From positions 434,001 to 498,000 of the forward strand of contig NZ_FNZZ01000001.1 in NCBI RefSeq assembly GCF_900109565.1: a stretch of DNA of 64,000 bases, written 5' to 3'. Position 1 is the stretch's first letter, and each line of letters starts with the position of its first letter. Below, one piece after another: positions 39,548 to 48,034 of this stretch. Both the position numbers and the translations under genes were made by a program. The notes under the pieces were generated by a model that was given only the letters and a program-made list of their open reading frames with translations, made no database searches and had not been told where the DNA came from. The DNA comes from Sphingomonas palmae. Its GTDB lineage: Bacteria > Pseudomonadota > Alphaproteobacteria > Sphingomonadales > Sphingomonadaceae.

Positions 39548-40329
39548 CGACGCTCAAACAGGTACTCGCTGCACTCGAGCCGATGAACGACGCCACGGCG
39601 TGGCGGGGCACGATCCCCGACGGCTGGTTGCAGGGGCGAACCGCTTACGGCGGACTGTCGGCCGCGATCGCGCTTCACTGCGCCATGCAGTCGGAGGCGG
39701 ATCTGCCGCCACTGCGTTCGGCGCAGGTCAGCTTCATCGGGCCGCTGTCGGGTGCGATCATGGTCACCACGCACAAGCTGCGTCGGGGCAAGAACGCCGC
39801 CTTCATCCAGGCCGACATCGAGAGCGAGGCGGGTCTAGGGTTGCGCTGTACCTTCGTGTTCATGCGCGCGATCGAAAGCGAGGTCGATTACCAGACGACC
39901 ACCGTTCCCGACTTCGCCCGACCCAACCCCGATGACACGACCTTCAAAGGTCATCCGCGGGTGCCGTTCACGCAGAATTTCGAGTTCCTCGACCAGCGCG
40001 AGGCGCCTGACCTAAAGCCCGCCGAATGGCTGCGCTGGACCCGCCTGAATGAGCGCGACGGGATCGATCCGATGGTCGAATTGATCGCGGTCGGAGACTG
40101 TCTGCCGCCCGCCGCCTTACGGCTGCTCGGCCGCAACGTGCCGATGAGTTCGATGACGTGGATGCTCAACGTGCTCGGCCCGGCCCCGACGACCGAGGAT
40201 GGCTGGTGGTTGCTCCGCTCCGACGCCGACTATGCCCGCGCGGGGTCATCGTCGCAGCAGATGGGCATCTGGAACGCGCACGGCGAGATGGTGGCCGAGC
40301 AGATGCAGTCAGTCGCGCTGTTCGGTTAG
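39544..40329 (+). CDS. acyl-CoA thioesterase-like double hot-dog protein
   Basis: A 261-residue protein of the TesB-like/DUF4442-type thioesterase family. It has two hot-dog halves: the first contains GRTAYGGLSAAIAL (hot-dog helix) and RSAQVSFIGPLSG, and the second MSSMTWMLNVLG and WWLLRSDADYARAGSSSQQMGIWNAHGEMVAEQMQSVALFG. The latter tail is characteristic of acyl-CoA thioesterases. The ATG overlaps the ligase stop by four bases, so the pair is co-translated. It could release CoA from dead-end thioesters formed by the ligase. Confidence 0.88.
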   Translation: MTTLKQVLAALEPMNDATAWRGTIPDGWLQGRTAYGGLSAAIALHCAMQSEADLPPLRSAQVSFIGPLSGAIMVTTHKLRRGKNAAFIQADIESEAGLGLRCTFVFMRAIESEVDYQTTTVPDFARPNPDDTTFKGHPRVPFTQNFEFLDQREAPDLKPAEWLRWTRLNERDGIDPMVELIAVGDCLPPAALRLLGRNVPMSSMTWMLNVLGPAPTTEDGWWLLRSDADYARAGSSSQQMGIWNAHGEMVAEQMQSVALFG

Positions 40330-40438
40330 CCGACATATTTCGCGACAAAACAGGGCCGGCGCGACAAAGAGGTGCGACACGCTCAACTTAGGTGATCAGC
40401 ACGGGGCGGGCAGGCCGCCCGCGTCTGAGGGTCGATCG

Positions 40439-40999
40439 ATGAAGAACCGTATTGGTGCCGCCGTGCTCGGTGCAACGATAATTTGCGCCGGAGCGAGTGC
40501 GGCAGCCGTCGCGCAGCAGATGCCCCCTGCTCCGCCGGCTGCCGGCGTCGTGCCACCCCCGCCTGGCGGCGGGATGCGCGGCGGTGGCCTGATGCGCGCC
40601 GATGCCAATCACGACGGGATCGTGACACGCGAGGAGGTCATCGCCGACGCGGATCGGCGCTTCGCCGCGATGGACACCAACGGCGATGGCACGGTGAGCC
40701 GCGATGAGATGCGCGCCGCCCAACAAGCTCGCGGCCGAGGCGACGGTGCAGAAGGTCGGTCAGATCGCACGCCCCCGACCTCGGCCACCGGCGCACCGGA
40801 CCGCCGAGGTGGTGCACGGCCACCACTCACTCAGCAGGCATTCCGCGACCGCGCGCTCAGGATGTTCGACCGTGCCGACACCAATCATGACGGGCGGGTG
40901 GATGCGCAGGAGATGCAGGCCATGCGCCTGCTCATGCGAGCACGTATGAGTGGCGGCGACGATCGACCGGGTGCACCTCCCAGCGACGAGCAGCAATAA
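40439..40999 (+). CDS. exported EF-hand (calcium-binding) protein
   Basis: A 186-residue secreted protein. The signal peptide ends about residue 26 (AVAQQ), followed by a Pro/Gly-rich segment. Three EF-hand loops are visible: DANHDGIVTREE, DTNGDGTVSRDE and DTNHDGRVDAQE, with Asp/Asn at the calcium-coordinating positions. A low-complexity linker separates the second and third. GAGGG precedes the ATG. It lies 61 bases upstream of the response-regulator gene and may be co-regulated with, or monitored by, that two-component system. Confidence 0.9.
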   Translation: MKNRIGAAVLGATIICAGASAAAVAQQMPPAPPAAGVVPPPPGGGMRGGGLMRADANHDGIVTREEVIADADRRFAAMDTNGDGTVSRDEMRAAQQARGRGDGAEGRSDRTPPTSATGAPDRRGGARPPLTQQAFRDRALRMFDRADTNHDGRVDAQEMQAMRLLMRARMSGGDDRPGAPPSDEQQ

Positions 41000-41060
41000 G
41001 CAAGAGGGCCGGGCGCTTCGTGCCACCCGGCGCGTCCGCGTTTCACAGGAGCGGCCAAAC

Positions 41061-41798
41061 ATGTCAGATGTCGCGGATATGGCCGACATCCCTCACCTGC
41101 TGCTCGTCGATGACGAACGTTCGATCCGCGAGCCGCTGGCACAATATCTCACCAAGCAGGGCTTCCGCGTCACTCAGGTGGGCGAGGCAGAGGCAGCACG
41201 TGCACGCCTCACCGCTTACGCGATCGACCTCGTCATCCTCGACATCATGATGCCGGGAGAGGACGGATTGTCGCTGTGCCGCCACATTCGCGAGACGAGC
41301 GAGACCCCGGTCATCCTGCTTACCGCACGGAGCGAGGAAACCGACCGGATCGTCGGATTGGAGATGGGCGCGGACGATTACGTCGTGAAGCCGTTCTCCC
41401 CGCGCGAACTCGCCGCGCGAATCAAAGTCGTGCTCAGGCGTACCGCTGCGGGCGGAACGCGGCAGCACGCGCCGGACGCGGGCGCCTACGCCTTTGCCGG
41501 CTGGGTTCTCAAGACGGGCGAGCGCGCGCTGGTCGACCGCGAAGGCGTGTCGGTGGCATTGTCGACCGGCGAATACAATCTCCTGCTCGCGCTCGTCCAA
41601 CGTCCCCGACAGGTGCTGACGCGCGACCAGTTGCTCGATCTCACGCAAGGGCGCGAGGCGGCCGCGTTCGACCGCGCGATCGACAATCAGGTCAGCCGGC
41701 TACGCAAGAAGATCGAACCCGACCCGCGCAATCCCGAGTTGATCAAGACGGTGTGGGGTGGCGGTTACGCGCTGTCGGCCGAAGTCACCCGGCTTTGA
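41061..41798 (+). CDS. OmpR/PhoB-family response regulator
   Basis: A 245-residue response regulator. The receiver domain has acidic pocket Asp17-Asp18, phosphorylated Asp61 (VILDIMMPGEDG), Thr88 and Lys110 (VVKPFSPREL). The C-terminal winged-helix domain (about 150-240) has STGEYNLLLAL, LTRDQLLDL and NQVSRLRKKIEPDPRNPELIKTVWGGGYAL. CAGGAG precedes the ATG. Its stop overlaps the kinase start by four bases. The target genes are not identified; the upstream EF-hand gene is a candidate. Confidence 0.95.
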   Translation: MSDVADMADIPHLLLVDDERSIREPLAQYLTKQGFRVTQVGEAEAARARLTAYAIDLVILDIMMPGEDGLSLCRHIRETSETPVILLTARSEETDRIVGLEMGADDYVVKPFSPRELAARIKVVLRRTAAGGTRQHAPDAGAYAFAGWVLKTGERALVDREGVSVALSTGEYNLLLALVQRPRQVLTRDQLLDLTQGREAAAFDRAIDNQVSRLRKKIEPDPRNPELIKTVWGGGYALSAEVTRL

Positions 41799-43141
41799 GC
41801 ATCGCACGCGCGCGTTGGCGGCCGGGCTGGCCGCAGAGTCTCGCGGGGCAGATGGCGCTGCTGGTGGCAATCGCGCTGTTCCTCGCGCAGGCGATCAATT
41901 TCACGCTGGTGCTCCGCGACCGGGCGAACTTTCGTCTGGCGCAGGCGACTCGCCCGGTAGCGACGCGAATCGTCGACGCGCTGGAACGCGAGCAGGCCGG
42001 ACGGACGCTCAGCCCCGACCGAGGTCGCGTGCGCCGCGTCGCCGCCAATCCGATCCCGTCCGACCTGCCCCGCCATCCCGAAGTTTCGAGCGAGCTGCGC
42101 GAGCAATTGAGTGAATTGGGTCTGCGCGTCGGCCGGATCGACACCGGACTGCAGCCAGCGCCGCTTCATCCGGATGAGCGCGACCTGCGGCTTGGTCGCG
42201 ATGGTCAGAGCCTGCTGATCGCGGTGGAGCAACCGGGCCGCGGCTGGTTGTCGGTGGTGGCGCCGTGGCCGGGCGGCGGCGGCTACATCTTCTGGCGCCT
42301 GTTCGCGCAGACGCTGATCCTCTACATCGTCATGCTCGCGGCGGTGCTGTGGATCGCGCGCCGCATTTCACGCCCTTTGCGCGCGCTCGCCTCCGCCGCG
42401 CATGATTTCGATCCCAGCGTGTCTCCGACGCCGATCGTCGAGCACGGCCCTTCCGACGTGCGTGCGGTCACCGCGGCATTCAACGGCCTGCGGCTTCGCG
42501 TCACCGCAATGCTCGATGAGAAGGATCGCATGCTCGGCGCGATTGGCCACGACCTTCGCACCCCGCTCGCCGCCCTTCGCGTCCGCATTGAGTCGGTCGA
42601 GGACGAACAGGATCGCGCGCGGATGGTGGACACGATCGCGGAAATGAACCGGACTCTCGACGACATTCTGTCGCTTGCTCGCCTCGGTCGTCCCAGCGAG
42701 CCGGTGACCGAGGTCGATCTCGCCGCGCTAGTCGACGCAGTAGTGGAGGATTTTCGCGATCTCGGCGCCGACGTGAACTTCGAGGAAGCGGAGCGGTTGC
42801 GCATTCGCCTGCGCCCGTCGCTGATCCGCCGCGCCATCCGGAACCTGATCGAGAATGCGATCAAATACGCCGACGGTGCGGAGGTAACGCTCCGGCCCGG
42901 CCCCGAGCTGATCGTGATCTCGGTCGCGGACCGCGGGCCCGGCATACCGGCCGAGCGCCTCGCTGACGTATTCGCTCCATTCACGCGGCTGGAAACTTCA
43001 CGCAATCGTGACACGGGCGGCATCGGTCTCGGCCTCGCGCTGGCACGCGCGATCGTGGAGGAAGCCGGAGGGCAGATCGCGCTCAGCAATCGCGATGGCG
43101 GAGGCCTCTGCGCAGAGATCACGCTGCCGCGCGGGCGTTAG
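41795..43141 (+). CDS. sensor histidine kinase
   Basis: A 448-residue membrane kinase partnered with the regulator at 41061. It starts at a TTG overlapping the regulator stop (TTGA). Two membrane helices (about residues 20-40 and 170-192) enclose a periplasmic sensor region of roughly 130 residues, then comes HAMP. The H-box is MLGAIGHDLRTPLAALRVRIESVED, with NLIENAIKYA (N box), DRGPGIP (G1) and GGIGLGLALARAIVEEAGG (G2). The sensor region has no recognised domain, so the signal is unknown; the neighbouring EF-hand gene hints at calcium or metal. Confidence 0.93.
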   Translation: MSIARARWRPGWPQSLAGQMALLVAIALFLAQAINFTLVLRDRANFRLAQATRPVATRIVDALEREQAGRTLSPDRGRVRRVAANPIPSDLPRHPEVSSELREQLSELGLRVGRIDTGLQPAPLHPDERDLRLGRDGQSLLIAVEQPGRGWLSVVAPWPGGGGYIFWRLFAQTLILYIVMLAAVLWIARRISRPLRALASAAHDFDPSVSPTPIVEHGPSDVRAVTAAFNGLRLRVTAMLDEKDRMLGAIGHDLRTPLAALRVRIESVEDEQDRARMVDTIAEMNRTLDDILSLARLGRPSEPVTEVDLAALVDAVVEDFRDLGADVNFEEAERLRIRLRPSLIRRAIRNLIENAIKYADGAEVTLRPGPELIVISVADRGPGIPAERLADVFAPFTRLETSRNRDTGGIGLGLALARAIVEEAGGQIALSNRDGGGLCAEITLPRGR

Positions 43142-43169
43142 CACTCAACACGAATTAGCGTTGAAACTA

Positions 43170-43590
43170 TTGAGAGAGCGATGAAGCGCACCTGCCATCC
43201 GGGTCCGCATGTCCTTGCCAATCGCCACTACGTCGCAACATCGCCGACAAAATGCCGCTGCATAGTGCAGCCCCTTCAAAGTGGTATATCTCGCATACCT
43301 TCACACCGTCTGCCTCACGCTCTCTCGAAACCTGCAGCACCAAGAAGTCGATTGTATCACGGTGCGGATCAGCAATCGCTGGGCAGCGTACGTCGAGAAG
43401 CGGGCTCTCAGCACTAATCCGGTATCCTCGCACAAAGCGCTGAGCTTTGCATCAAGCGCGAGGCCGCCGCTCTTCGCAGTGTATCGTTAGCACCAACAAT
43501 TTGGCCGAAGCGATCGCTGATCAGCATTACGCAATCCTGCACCGACGGCTTCAACTCGGAAGTGCCGATCTCAGGCTCTGACTAGCCACC
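43170..43590 (-). pseudogene. Possible decayed reading frame between the kinase and dcd
   Basis: This 556-base gap (43142-43697) carries no intact gene. On the minus strand, protein-like segments appear in different frames: one from about 43570 (VQDCVMLISDRFGQIVGAND), another with CEDTGLVLRARFSTYAAQ, and a third ending near 43167 (TIDFLVLQVSREREADGVKV). They can be joined only by frame changes, so this may be a frameshifted remnant. No family is recognised and the reading could be coincidental in GC-rich DNA. Confidence 0.25.
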
Positions 43591-43697
43591 GGCGTAGCGC
43601 CTGAGTGATGCCGACCCGCGGGGTTTCTATCCACAACTCCCCCTTGCGTCGCCTAGCGGGGCACGCGACAGAGCGGACGTTTCGGGAGTGTCACGCC

Positions 43698-44252
43698 ATG
43701 TCTATCCAATCCGACCGCTGGATTCGCGAGCGCGCGATCGAGGATGGCATGATCGAGCCGTTCGTCGAGGCGCAGCGCCGAGACGCGTGCATCAGCTACG
43801 GTCTGTCGTCCTACGGCTATGACGCTCGCGTCGCCGACGAGTTCAAGATTTTCACCAATGTCGACAATGCGATCGTTGATCCGAAAGACTTCGCGCAGAA
43901 CAGCTTTGTCGATCGCAAGACCGACGTCTGTATCATTCCGCCGAACAGCTTCGCCCTGGCTCGGACGGTCGAGTATTTCCGAGTGCCGCGCGACGTGCTG
44001 GTCATCTGCCTCGGCAAATCGACCTATGCCCGTTGCGGCATCATCGTCAACGTGACGCCGCTGGAACCCGGCTGGGAGGGCCACGTAACGCTCGAATTCT
44101 CGAACACTACGCCTTTGCCGGCGAAGGTCTATGCCAACGAGGGCGCGTGCCAGTTCCTATTCCTGAAGGGCAACGAACCGTGCGAGGTCAGCTACGCCGA
44201 CCGCGCCGGTAAATACATGGGTCAGCGCGGCGTGACACTGCCGCGACTCTGA
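43698..44252 (+). CDS. dcd: dCTP deaminase
   Basis: A 184-residue homotrimeric enzyme converting dCTP to dUTP, feeding dUTPase and thymidylate synthesis. Family stretches are [71 protein letters not shown] (with the catalytic Glu in HVTLEF) and the C-terminal [18 protein letters not shown] precedes the ATG. An upstream extension to 43605 lacks similarity. The gene stands alone. Confidence 0.96.
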   Translation: MSIQSDRWIRERAIEDGMIEPFVEAQRRDACISYGLSSYGYDARVADEFKIFTNVDNAIVDPKDFAQNSFVDRKTDVCIIPPNSFALARTVEYFRVPRDVLVICLGKSTYARCGIIVNVTPLEPGWEGHVTLEFSNTTPLPAKVYANEGACQFLFLKGNEPCEVSYADRAGKYMGQRGVTLPRL

Positions 44253-44308
44253 CGCGATTGCCGCTCGGTCCCGCGGCCGAAAACGACGGCTAGATTAAAA
44301 ACTACGTG

Positions 44309-44650
44309 TCAGCGCGATGCGACCGTCGTGCTGAGCCTCGCCAACCCGCGCTGCGCAACCTCGTGCGAAGAGGTAGCGCCGCCATTCGCGAGATCGAGCG
44401 ACACCGGCTCGGATGCGAGCACGTCGTTATAGAGCGTCCGTGCCTGCGCAACCCGATCGGTCCGCGCATAAACGGCTGCAAGGTTTAGCAGCACTTCCGG
44501 ACGACGCGGGAAGATCGCGCGTTCTGCAGACAGGGTGGCTTCCGCCTGCGACAGGTTTCCCGCTGCGATTGCCGTGTAGCCGGTGCGATCCTTCGCGAGC
44601 GCCGGGGTTGCCACCATCAAGGCCGCGAGGAACATCGAGCAACTGCGCAT
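44309..44650 (-). CDS. small exported TPR-like protein
   Basis: A 113-residue secreted or periplasmic protein. The signal peptide ends at ALA (residues 1-19). The mature part looks like one to two tetratricopeptide repeats (GYTAIAAGNLSQAEATLSAERAIFP, then PEVLLNLAAVYARTDRVAQARTLYNDVLASEP). AGGAG precedes the ATG. Upstream are three 12-base repeats in the promoter region, indicating dedicated control. Its function is unknown; similar small proteins in sphingomonads often accompany dedicated regulators, but none is adjacent here. Confidence 0.75.
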   Translation of the reverse strand: MRSCSMFLAALMVATPALAKDRTGYTAIAAGNLSQAEATLSAERAIFPRRPEVLLNLAAVYARTDRVAQARTLYNDVLASEPVSLDLANGGATSSHEVAQRGLARLSTTVASR

Positions 44651-44669
44651 GACCGTCTCCTAAGCGTTT

Positions 44670-44727
44670 CACTTTTGTGACACCTTCATTTCACTTTTGC
44701 GACGGGCAAGCAAGCCACATTTGTGAT
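44670..44727 (-). promoter_or_regulatory. Three spaced operator-like repeats upstream of the TPR-like gene
   Basis: CACTTTTGTGAC at 44670-44681, CACTTTTGCGAC at 44692-44703 and CACATTTGTGAT at 44716-44727 are direct repeats with start-to-start spacings of 22 and 24 bases, about two helical turns. They lie 20-77 bases upstream of the minus-strand start at 44650, the promoter region. A protein binding one face of the helix is the natural explanation. Confidence 0.5.
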
Positions 44728-44730
44728 CGT

Positions 44731-45190
44731 GTCAAGGAGAGGAACAGTGCAGAACAGACTCGGTGAGATAGAAGCATCATCTCGCACCGATAGAAGGGGC
44801 ATTTAAGCCCTGCGCTATGCGGCAAAGCAGCGCCGTCGCTTCCTGAACCGTCTCAGGCGGCAGTCGTGGCGCACGGTTAATCGAGCATCATCTGGCCAGA
44901 TTGAGCAGCGTTACGCGTGATGGCGAAGACGATGCGGTCTTCGCCTGCCGCGAGTGCCTGGAGGTTGGCTGCACTGACCAATATCAGAAGCTCTGATGCG
45001 CACTTATGCGGGTCAGCGGAAAGCTGATATGCGGCTCTGCAAAGCGACTGAGGACACCCCAGCCCGTCTGCGGTTCGATCTAAGGCGCTCCACCCGATCG
45101 GAAAAGCCTCTTATCGGGGATGCGTGCGACACGATTGTCGCCGCAAGCACCTTTCTAAATCCAATTCGCAAGTAGTTCTACGTGCCGTAG
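44731..45190. other. Intergenic stretch without a recognised gene
   Basis: About 460 bases between the TPR-like gene's promoter and the exbD terminator contain no frame I can support on either strand. The one notable structure is a perfect 9-bp hairpin (44922-44930 with 44937-44945, six-base loop) lacking a U-tract. An untranslated RNA is possible but unsupported. Confidence 0.5.
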
Positions 45191-45231
45191 AAAAAACGAA
45201 GGGCGGGCACTCCTGTTTGGAGTACCCGCCC
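45191..45231 (-). terminator. Intrinsic terminator of the tonB-exbBDD operon
   Basis: A 13-bp stem with one mismatch (45201-45213 with 45219-45231) and five-base loop is followed on the minus strand by TTCGTTTTTT. It lies 34 bases after the last exbD stop. Confidence 0.85.
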
Positions 45232-45264
45232 TGTCCAGATCATCCGATCAGGCGAGAGCCGCGA

Positions 45265-45693
45265 TCAGAAATCCTTGTAATATTGCTCGTTGCCGACGAA
45301 GCCGAGCTTGGTCACCGCCGAGCGCTTGATGATGGCGAGCGTATTGTCGACCACCTCGTAGCGCGAATTGCGGTCGGGCTGGAACTGAAGCTCCGGCTCC
45401 GGGGTCATCGCCGCCGACGTATCGAGATACTGACGCAGCGTGGTGTCGTTCACCGGCGCACCGTTCCACGTGATCGTGCCGGCTGCGTCGATCGCGATCT
45501 TGTTCTTGATCGGGTCGACGGGCGGCTTGACCGCATTGGGATCGTTGACCGGCAGATCGACCTTCACCGCATGCGTCGGGATCGGCAGCGTGATGATGAA
45601 CATGATGAGGAGCACGAGCATGACGTCGATCAACGGCGTCGTGTTCATGTCCATCATGGGTTCGCCGTCGTCGCTCCCAGCACTCATTGCCAT
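45265..45693 (-). CDS. exbD: ExbD/TolR-family biopolymer transport protein (second copy)
   Basis: A 142-residue inner-membrane protein. The N-terminal helix has the ExbD signature MMDMNTTPLIDVMLVLLIMFIITLP with the essential Asp in PLIDVML, and a periplasmic domain of about 90 residues follows. With ExbB it forms the proton-driven motor that energises TonB. It is the last gene of the minus-strand operon 47810-45265, 24 bases after another exbD. Two different exbD genes in one operon are common in Caulobacter/Sphingomonas relatives and may give heteromeric stators. Confidence 0.93.
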   Translation of the reverse strand: MAMSAGSDDGEPMMDMNTTPLIDVMLVLLIMFIITLPIPTHAVKVDLPVNDPNAVKPPVDPIKNKIAIDAAGTITWNGAPVNDTTLRQYLDTSAAMTPEPELQFQPDRNSRYEVVDNTLAIIKRSAVTKLGFVGNEQYYKDF

Positions 45694-45717
45694 AAAAGCT
45701 ACTCCTCTTGCCGGGTG

Positions 45718-46191
45718 TCAGGCGCCGGCGCCGACGCCGGGCTGCGAGATGAAGCCGACGCGCGCGAAACCCGCCTGCTGCATGTTGAAGATGGCGCCGC
45801 CGATGCAGTGCCACGGCGTGTCGACGTCACCGCGGATGTGCGCTTCCGGCAGTTCCAAGCCGGCGGCGTTCGGGCCACCCTGACGCGCGATCTCTGTCTT
45901 CAGCTTGGCGACTGCACGGTCGAGCAGTTCCTGCTGCGTGACGGGCGCGACGCCCCAGTAGACCTTGCACGCGCCCGACGCGTCCGAGGTGATGGAGAGC
46001 GACACGTTCTCCGGCTTGGTCGTGGTCGGATCGAACCGGACGTTCGGCAGCTTCACCTTGACCGTCTGGATCGCGACCGGAACCGCGATCAGGAAGATGA
46101 TGAGGAGCACCAGCATGACGTCCACGAGAGGCGTCGTGTTGATGTCCGAAAGAGGTTTCTCGGTGGCATCGCCACCAACGCTCATCGCCAT
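45718..46191 (-). CDS. exbD: ExbD/TolR-family biopolymer transport protein (first copy)
   Basis: A 157-residue paralogue of the protein at 45265. The N-terminal SDINTTPLVDVMLVLLIIFLIAVPVAIQTVKVKLP carries the conserved proton-pathway Asp (PLVDVML), followed by a periplasmic domain with GDVDTPWHCIGGAIFNMQQAGFARVGF. The latter stretch with a Cys is absent from the other copy, so the two are not recent duplicates. It lies 98 bases after exbB and 24 before the second exbD. Confidence 0.93.
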   Translation of the reverse strand: MAMSVGGDATEKPLSDINTTPLVDVMLVLLIIFLIAVPVAIQTVKVKLPNVRFDPTTTKPENVSLSITSDASGACKVYWGVAPVTQQELLDRAVAKLKTEIARQGGPNAAGLELPEAHIRGDVDTPWHCIGGAIFNMQQAGFARVGFISQPGVGAGA

Positions 46192-46289
46192 ATGTCAGGC
46201 TTTCCTATTCTCCGTCCGTTCGGGCAATAGGCCCGCCGGACAGGCGGCGGGACCGTGCCGCACCGGCACGATCCCCCACCCTCTTTCTT

Positions 46290-47084
46290 TTACGCGCGAG
46301 TCTGCACGCCACCTGCCTGACCGGCGGTGGCGGTCGCACCAGCCGGCTTCACCGGCGCCTTGGTGGCAGCGGCGTTGCCGATCGACGGACGAACCTTGCC
46401 GTTCGAGGCGAGGAAGCCGAGCACGTCGTTCGAGAAGGCCGACAGGTCCTCCGCGATCGACTTGTTGCGACGCTGCAGCCAGTTGTAGGCGAGCACGGCC
46501 GGAACCGCGACGACCAGGCCGAGCGCGGTCATGATCAGCGCCTCACCGACCGGGCCCGCGACCTTGTCAATCGAGGGATCGCCCGAAGCGCCGATCTTGA
46601 TCAGCGCGCGGTAGATGCCGACCACGGTGCCGAACAAACCGATGAACGGTGCGGTCGCGCCGACGGTCGCGAGGAACGCCAGACCACCGCCCAGCTTCGA
46701 GTTGATGGCCGCTTCCGAACGCGCGAGCGAACCGTGCAGCCAGTCATGCGCCTCGACCGGGTCGGTCAGCTGTGCGTGCTGGTCCTGTGCGGCGAGGCCG
46801 TCGTCGACCAGCTGCTTGTAGGCCGAGTTCTTCTCCAGCTTCGCCGAGCCTTCGCGCAGCGAGTTCGACGACCAGAAACCCTGCCGCATGCGCTTGGCCT
46901 GGTTCATGATCTTCTGCTGCTCGAACAGCTTCGAGAACAGGATGTAGAACGACACAACCGACATCAGCACCAGGATGGTGAAGACCGACTGCGAGATGAT
47001 GCCGCCTTCCTTCAGCGCCTGCTGAAGACCGAACTGGTTCTCTGCGGCCGCGGTTCCACCCGCGGCCAGGATGTTGATGATCAT
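46290..47084 (-). CDS. exbB: ExbB (MotA/TolQ/ExbB proton-channel family)
   Basis: A 264-residue protein with three membrane segments: about residues 30-52, then 150-175 (GGGLAFLATVGATAPFIGLFGTVVGIYRAL), and 195-218 (VGEALIMTALGLVVAVPAVLAYNWL). The latter two hold the conserved ExbB/TolQ channel residues. The N-terminal extension to the first helix and an Ala/Pro-rich C-terminus are typical of alphaproteobacterial ExbB. It lies between tonB and two exbD genes. Confidence 0.94.
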   Translation of the reverse strand: MIINILAAGGTAAAENQFGLQQALKEGGIISQSVFTILVLMSVVSFYILFSKLFEQQKIMNQAKRMRQGFWSSNSLREGSAKLEKNSAYKQLVDDGLAAQDQHAQLTDPVEAHDWLHGSLARSEAAINSKLGGGLAFLATVGATAPFIGLFGTVVGIYRALIKIGASGDPSIDKVAGPVGEALIMTALGLVVAVPAVLAYNWLQRRNKSIAEDLSAFSNDVLGFLASNGKVRPSIGNAAATKAPVKPAGATATAGQAGGVQTRA

Positions 47085-47132
47085 GCGGTGGTATTCCCTC
47101 TAACTAGCTAAGCTCGGTTGTCCTGAACGCTA

Positions 47133-47810
47133 TCAATTCTGCGGCAGCTTCCACACCACGCGGCGCGTCGCCGTGGTCGCGATGGGATTGCCGGCAGCAT
47201 CGGTCGCGGGCGAATAGCGTCCGCGCCGCGTGATCGCACGGCATGCTGCCTGATCGAGTGCGCTTGAACCGCTCGACGAGGTCGTGCGGCAATTCTCAAC
47301 GCGACCCTGCGCGTTGATCGTCCACGCGATCACCGACGTGCCTTCTTCCTCCGCACGGATCGAGCTCGGCGGATAATCGTCCGTCGAGATCCAGTCCGCG
47401 GGGTTGCCCTTTGCACCAGCAGCCTTGCTGACGACCGGCGGAGCCGGCGGAGCAGGAGCAGGAGCAGGCGGCGCAGGCGGTGCGACGACCGGCGTCGGCA
47501 CGTAAACCGGCGGCGGGTTCGGCGTCGTGTTGATCACGACCGGCGGCGGGTTCGGGTTACGAACGATCGGCGGCGGCGAGACGACCGGCGGCGGCGACAT
47601 GGGAATGTCGGGCGGCGGGGGCGGCGGCTCATCCGGCGGCGGGGGCGGCGGCTCTTCCACGTCGAACGTGTTCAGCTTCTCGACCTGCTTCTTCACGAAG
47701 TTGGTCGCTAGGCCGGTCACGAAGGCGTAGCCGAGAGCAAGGTGGACCAATGCCACGATCACCAAGGCGGTGACCTTGCTCCCGCTCATCTTCTGGTCAG
47801 AATAGGCCAT
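47133..47810 (-). CDS. tonB: TonB energy-transducing protein
   Basis: A 225-residue periplasm-spanning protein. One N-terminal membrane helix (about 12-35) is followed by a long proline-rich linker with many EPPPPPP/PPP repeats (about 50-125) and a C-terminal TonB domain (about 140-222, DYPPSSIRAEEEGTSVIAWTINAQGRVENC and RRGRYSPATDAAGNPIATTATRRVVWKLP). It transmits proton-motive energy from ExbB/ExbD to outer-membrane receptors such as that at 31640. It is the first gene of the operon; the promoter should lie in the 224-base divergent gap. Confidence 0.95.
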   Translation of the reverse strand: MAYSDQKMSGSKVTALVIVALVHLALGYAFVTGLATNFVKKQVEKLNTFDVEEPPPPPPDEPPPPPPDIPMSPPPVVSPPPIVRNPNPPPVVINTTPNPPPVYVPTPVVAPPAPPAPAPAPPAPPVVSKAAGAKGNPADWISTDDYPPSSIRAEEEGTSVIAWTINAQGRVENCRTTSSSGSSALDQAACRAITRRGRYSPATDAAGNPIATTATRRVVWKLPQN

Positions 47811-48034
47811 TCAGCAACGAAACTCCCTCATCCTGCGGCCCTGTTGGGCGGTCGGACAAACCCGACCGTCGAAAACACCCCACGACACTCCCCTGTCGGG
47901 AAGGCCGTAGCGTCACGGTTTCTATCGCGGCACCGGAAGCGACGCAAACGCTTTGTCGGGCGCAAGAAACGTACAAGCGTGCGATGACAGATTAATTTCT
48001 GTTTCGTTCATCACCGCAGGCGTATTGATGGGCC

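Noticed and set aside
43181..43417. 78-codon plus-strand frame after the histidine kinase
   Set aside because: No domain, poor composition and no Shine-Dalgarno; the interval is better described as non-coding or as a minus-strand remnant.
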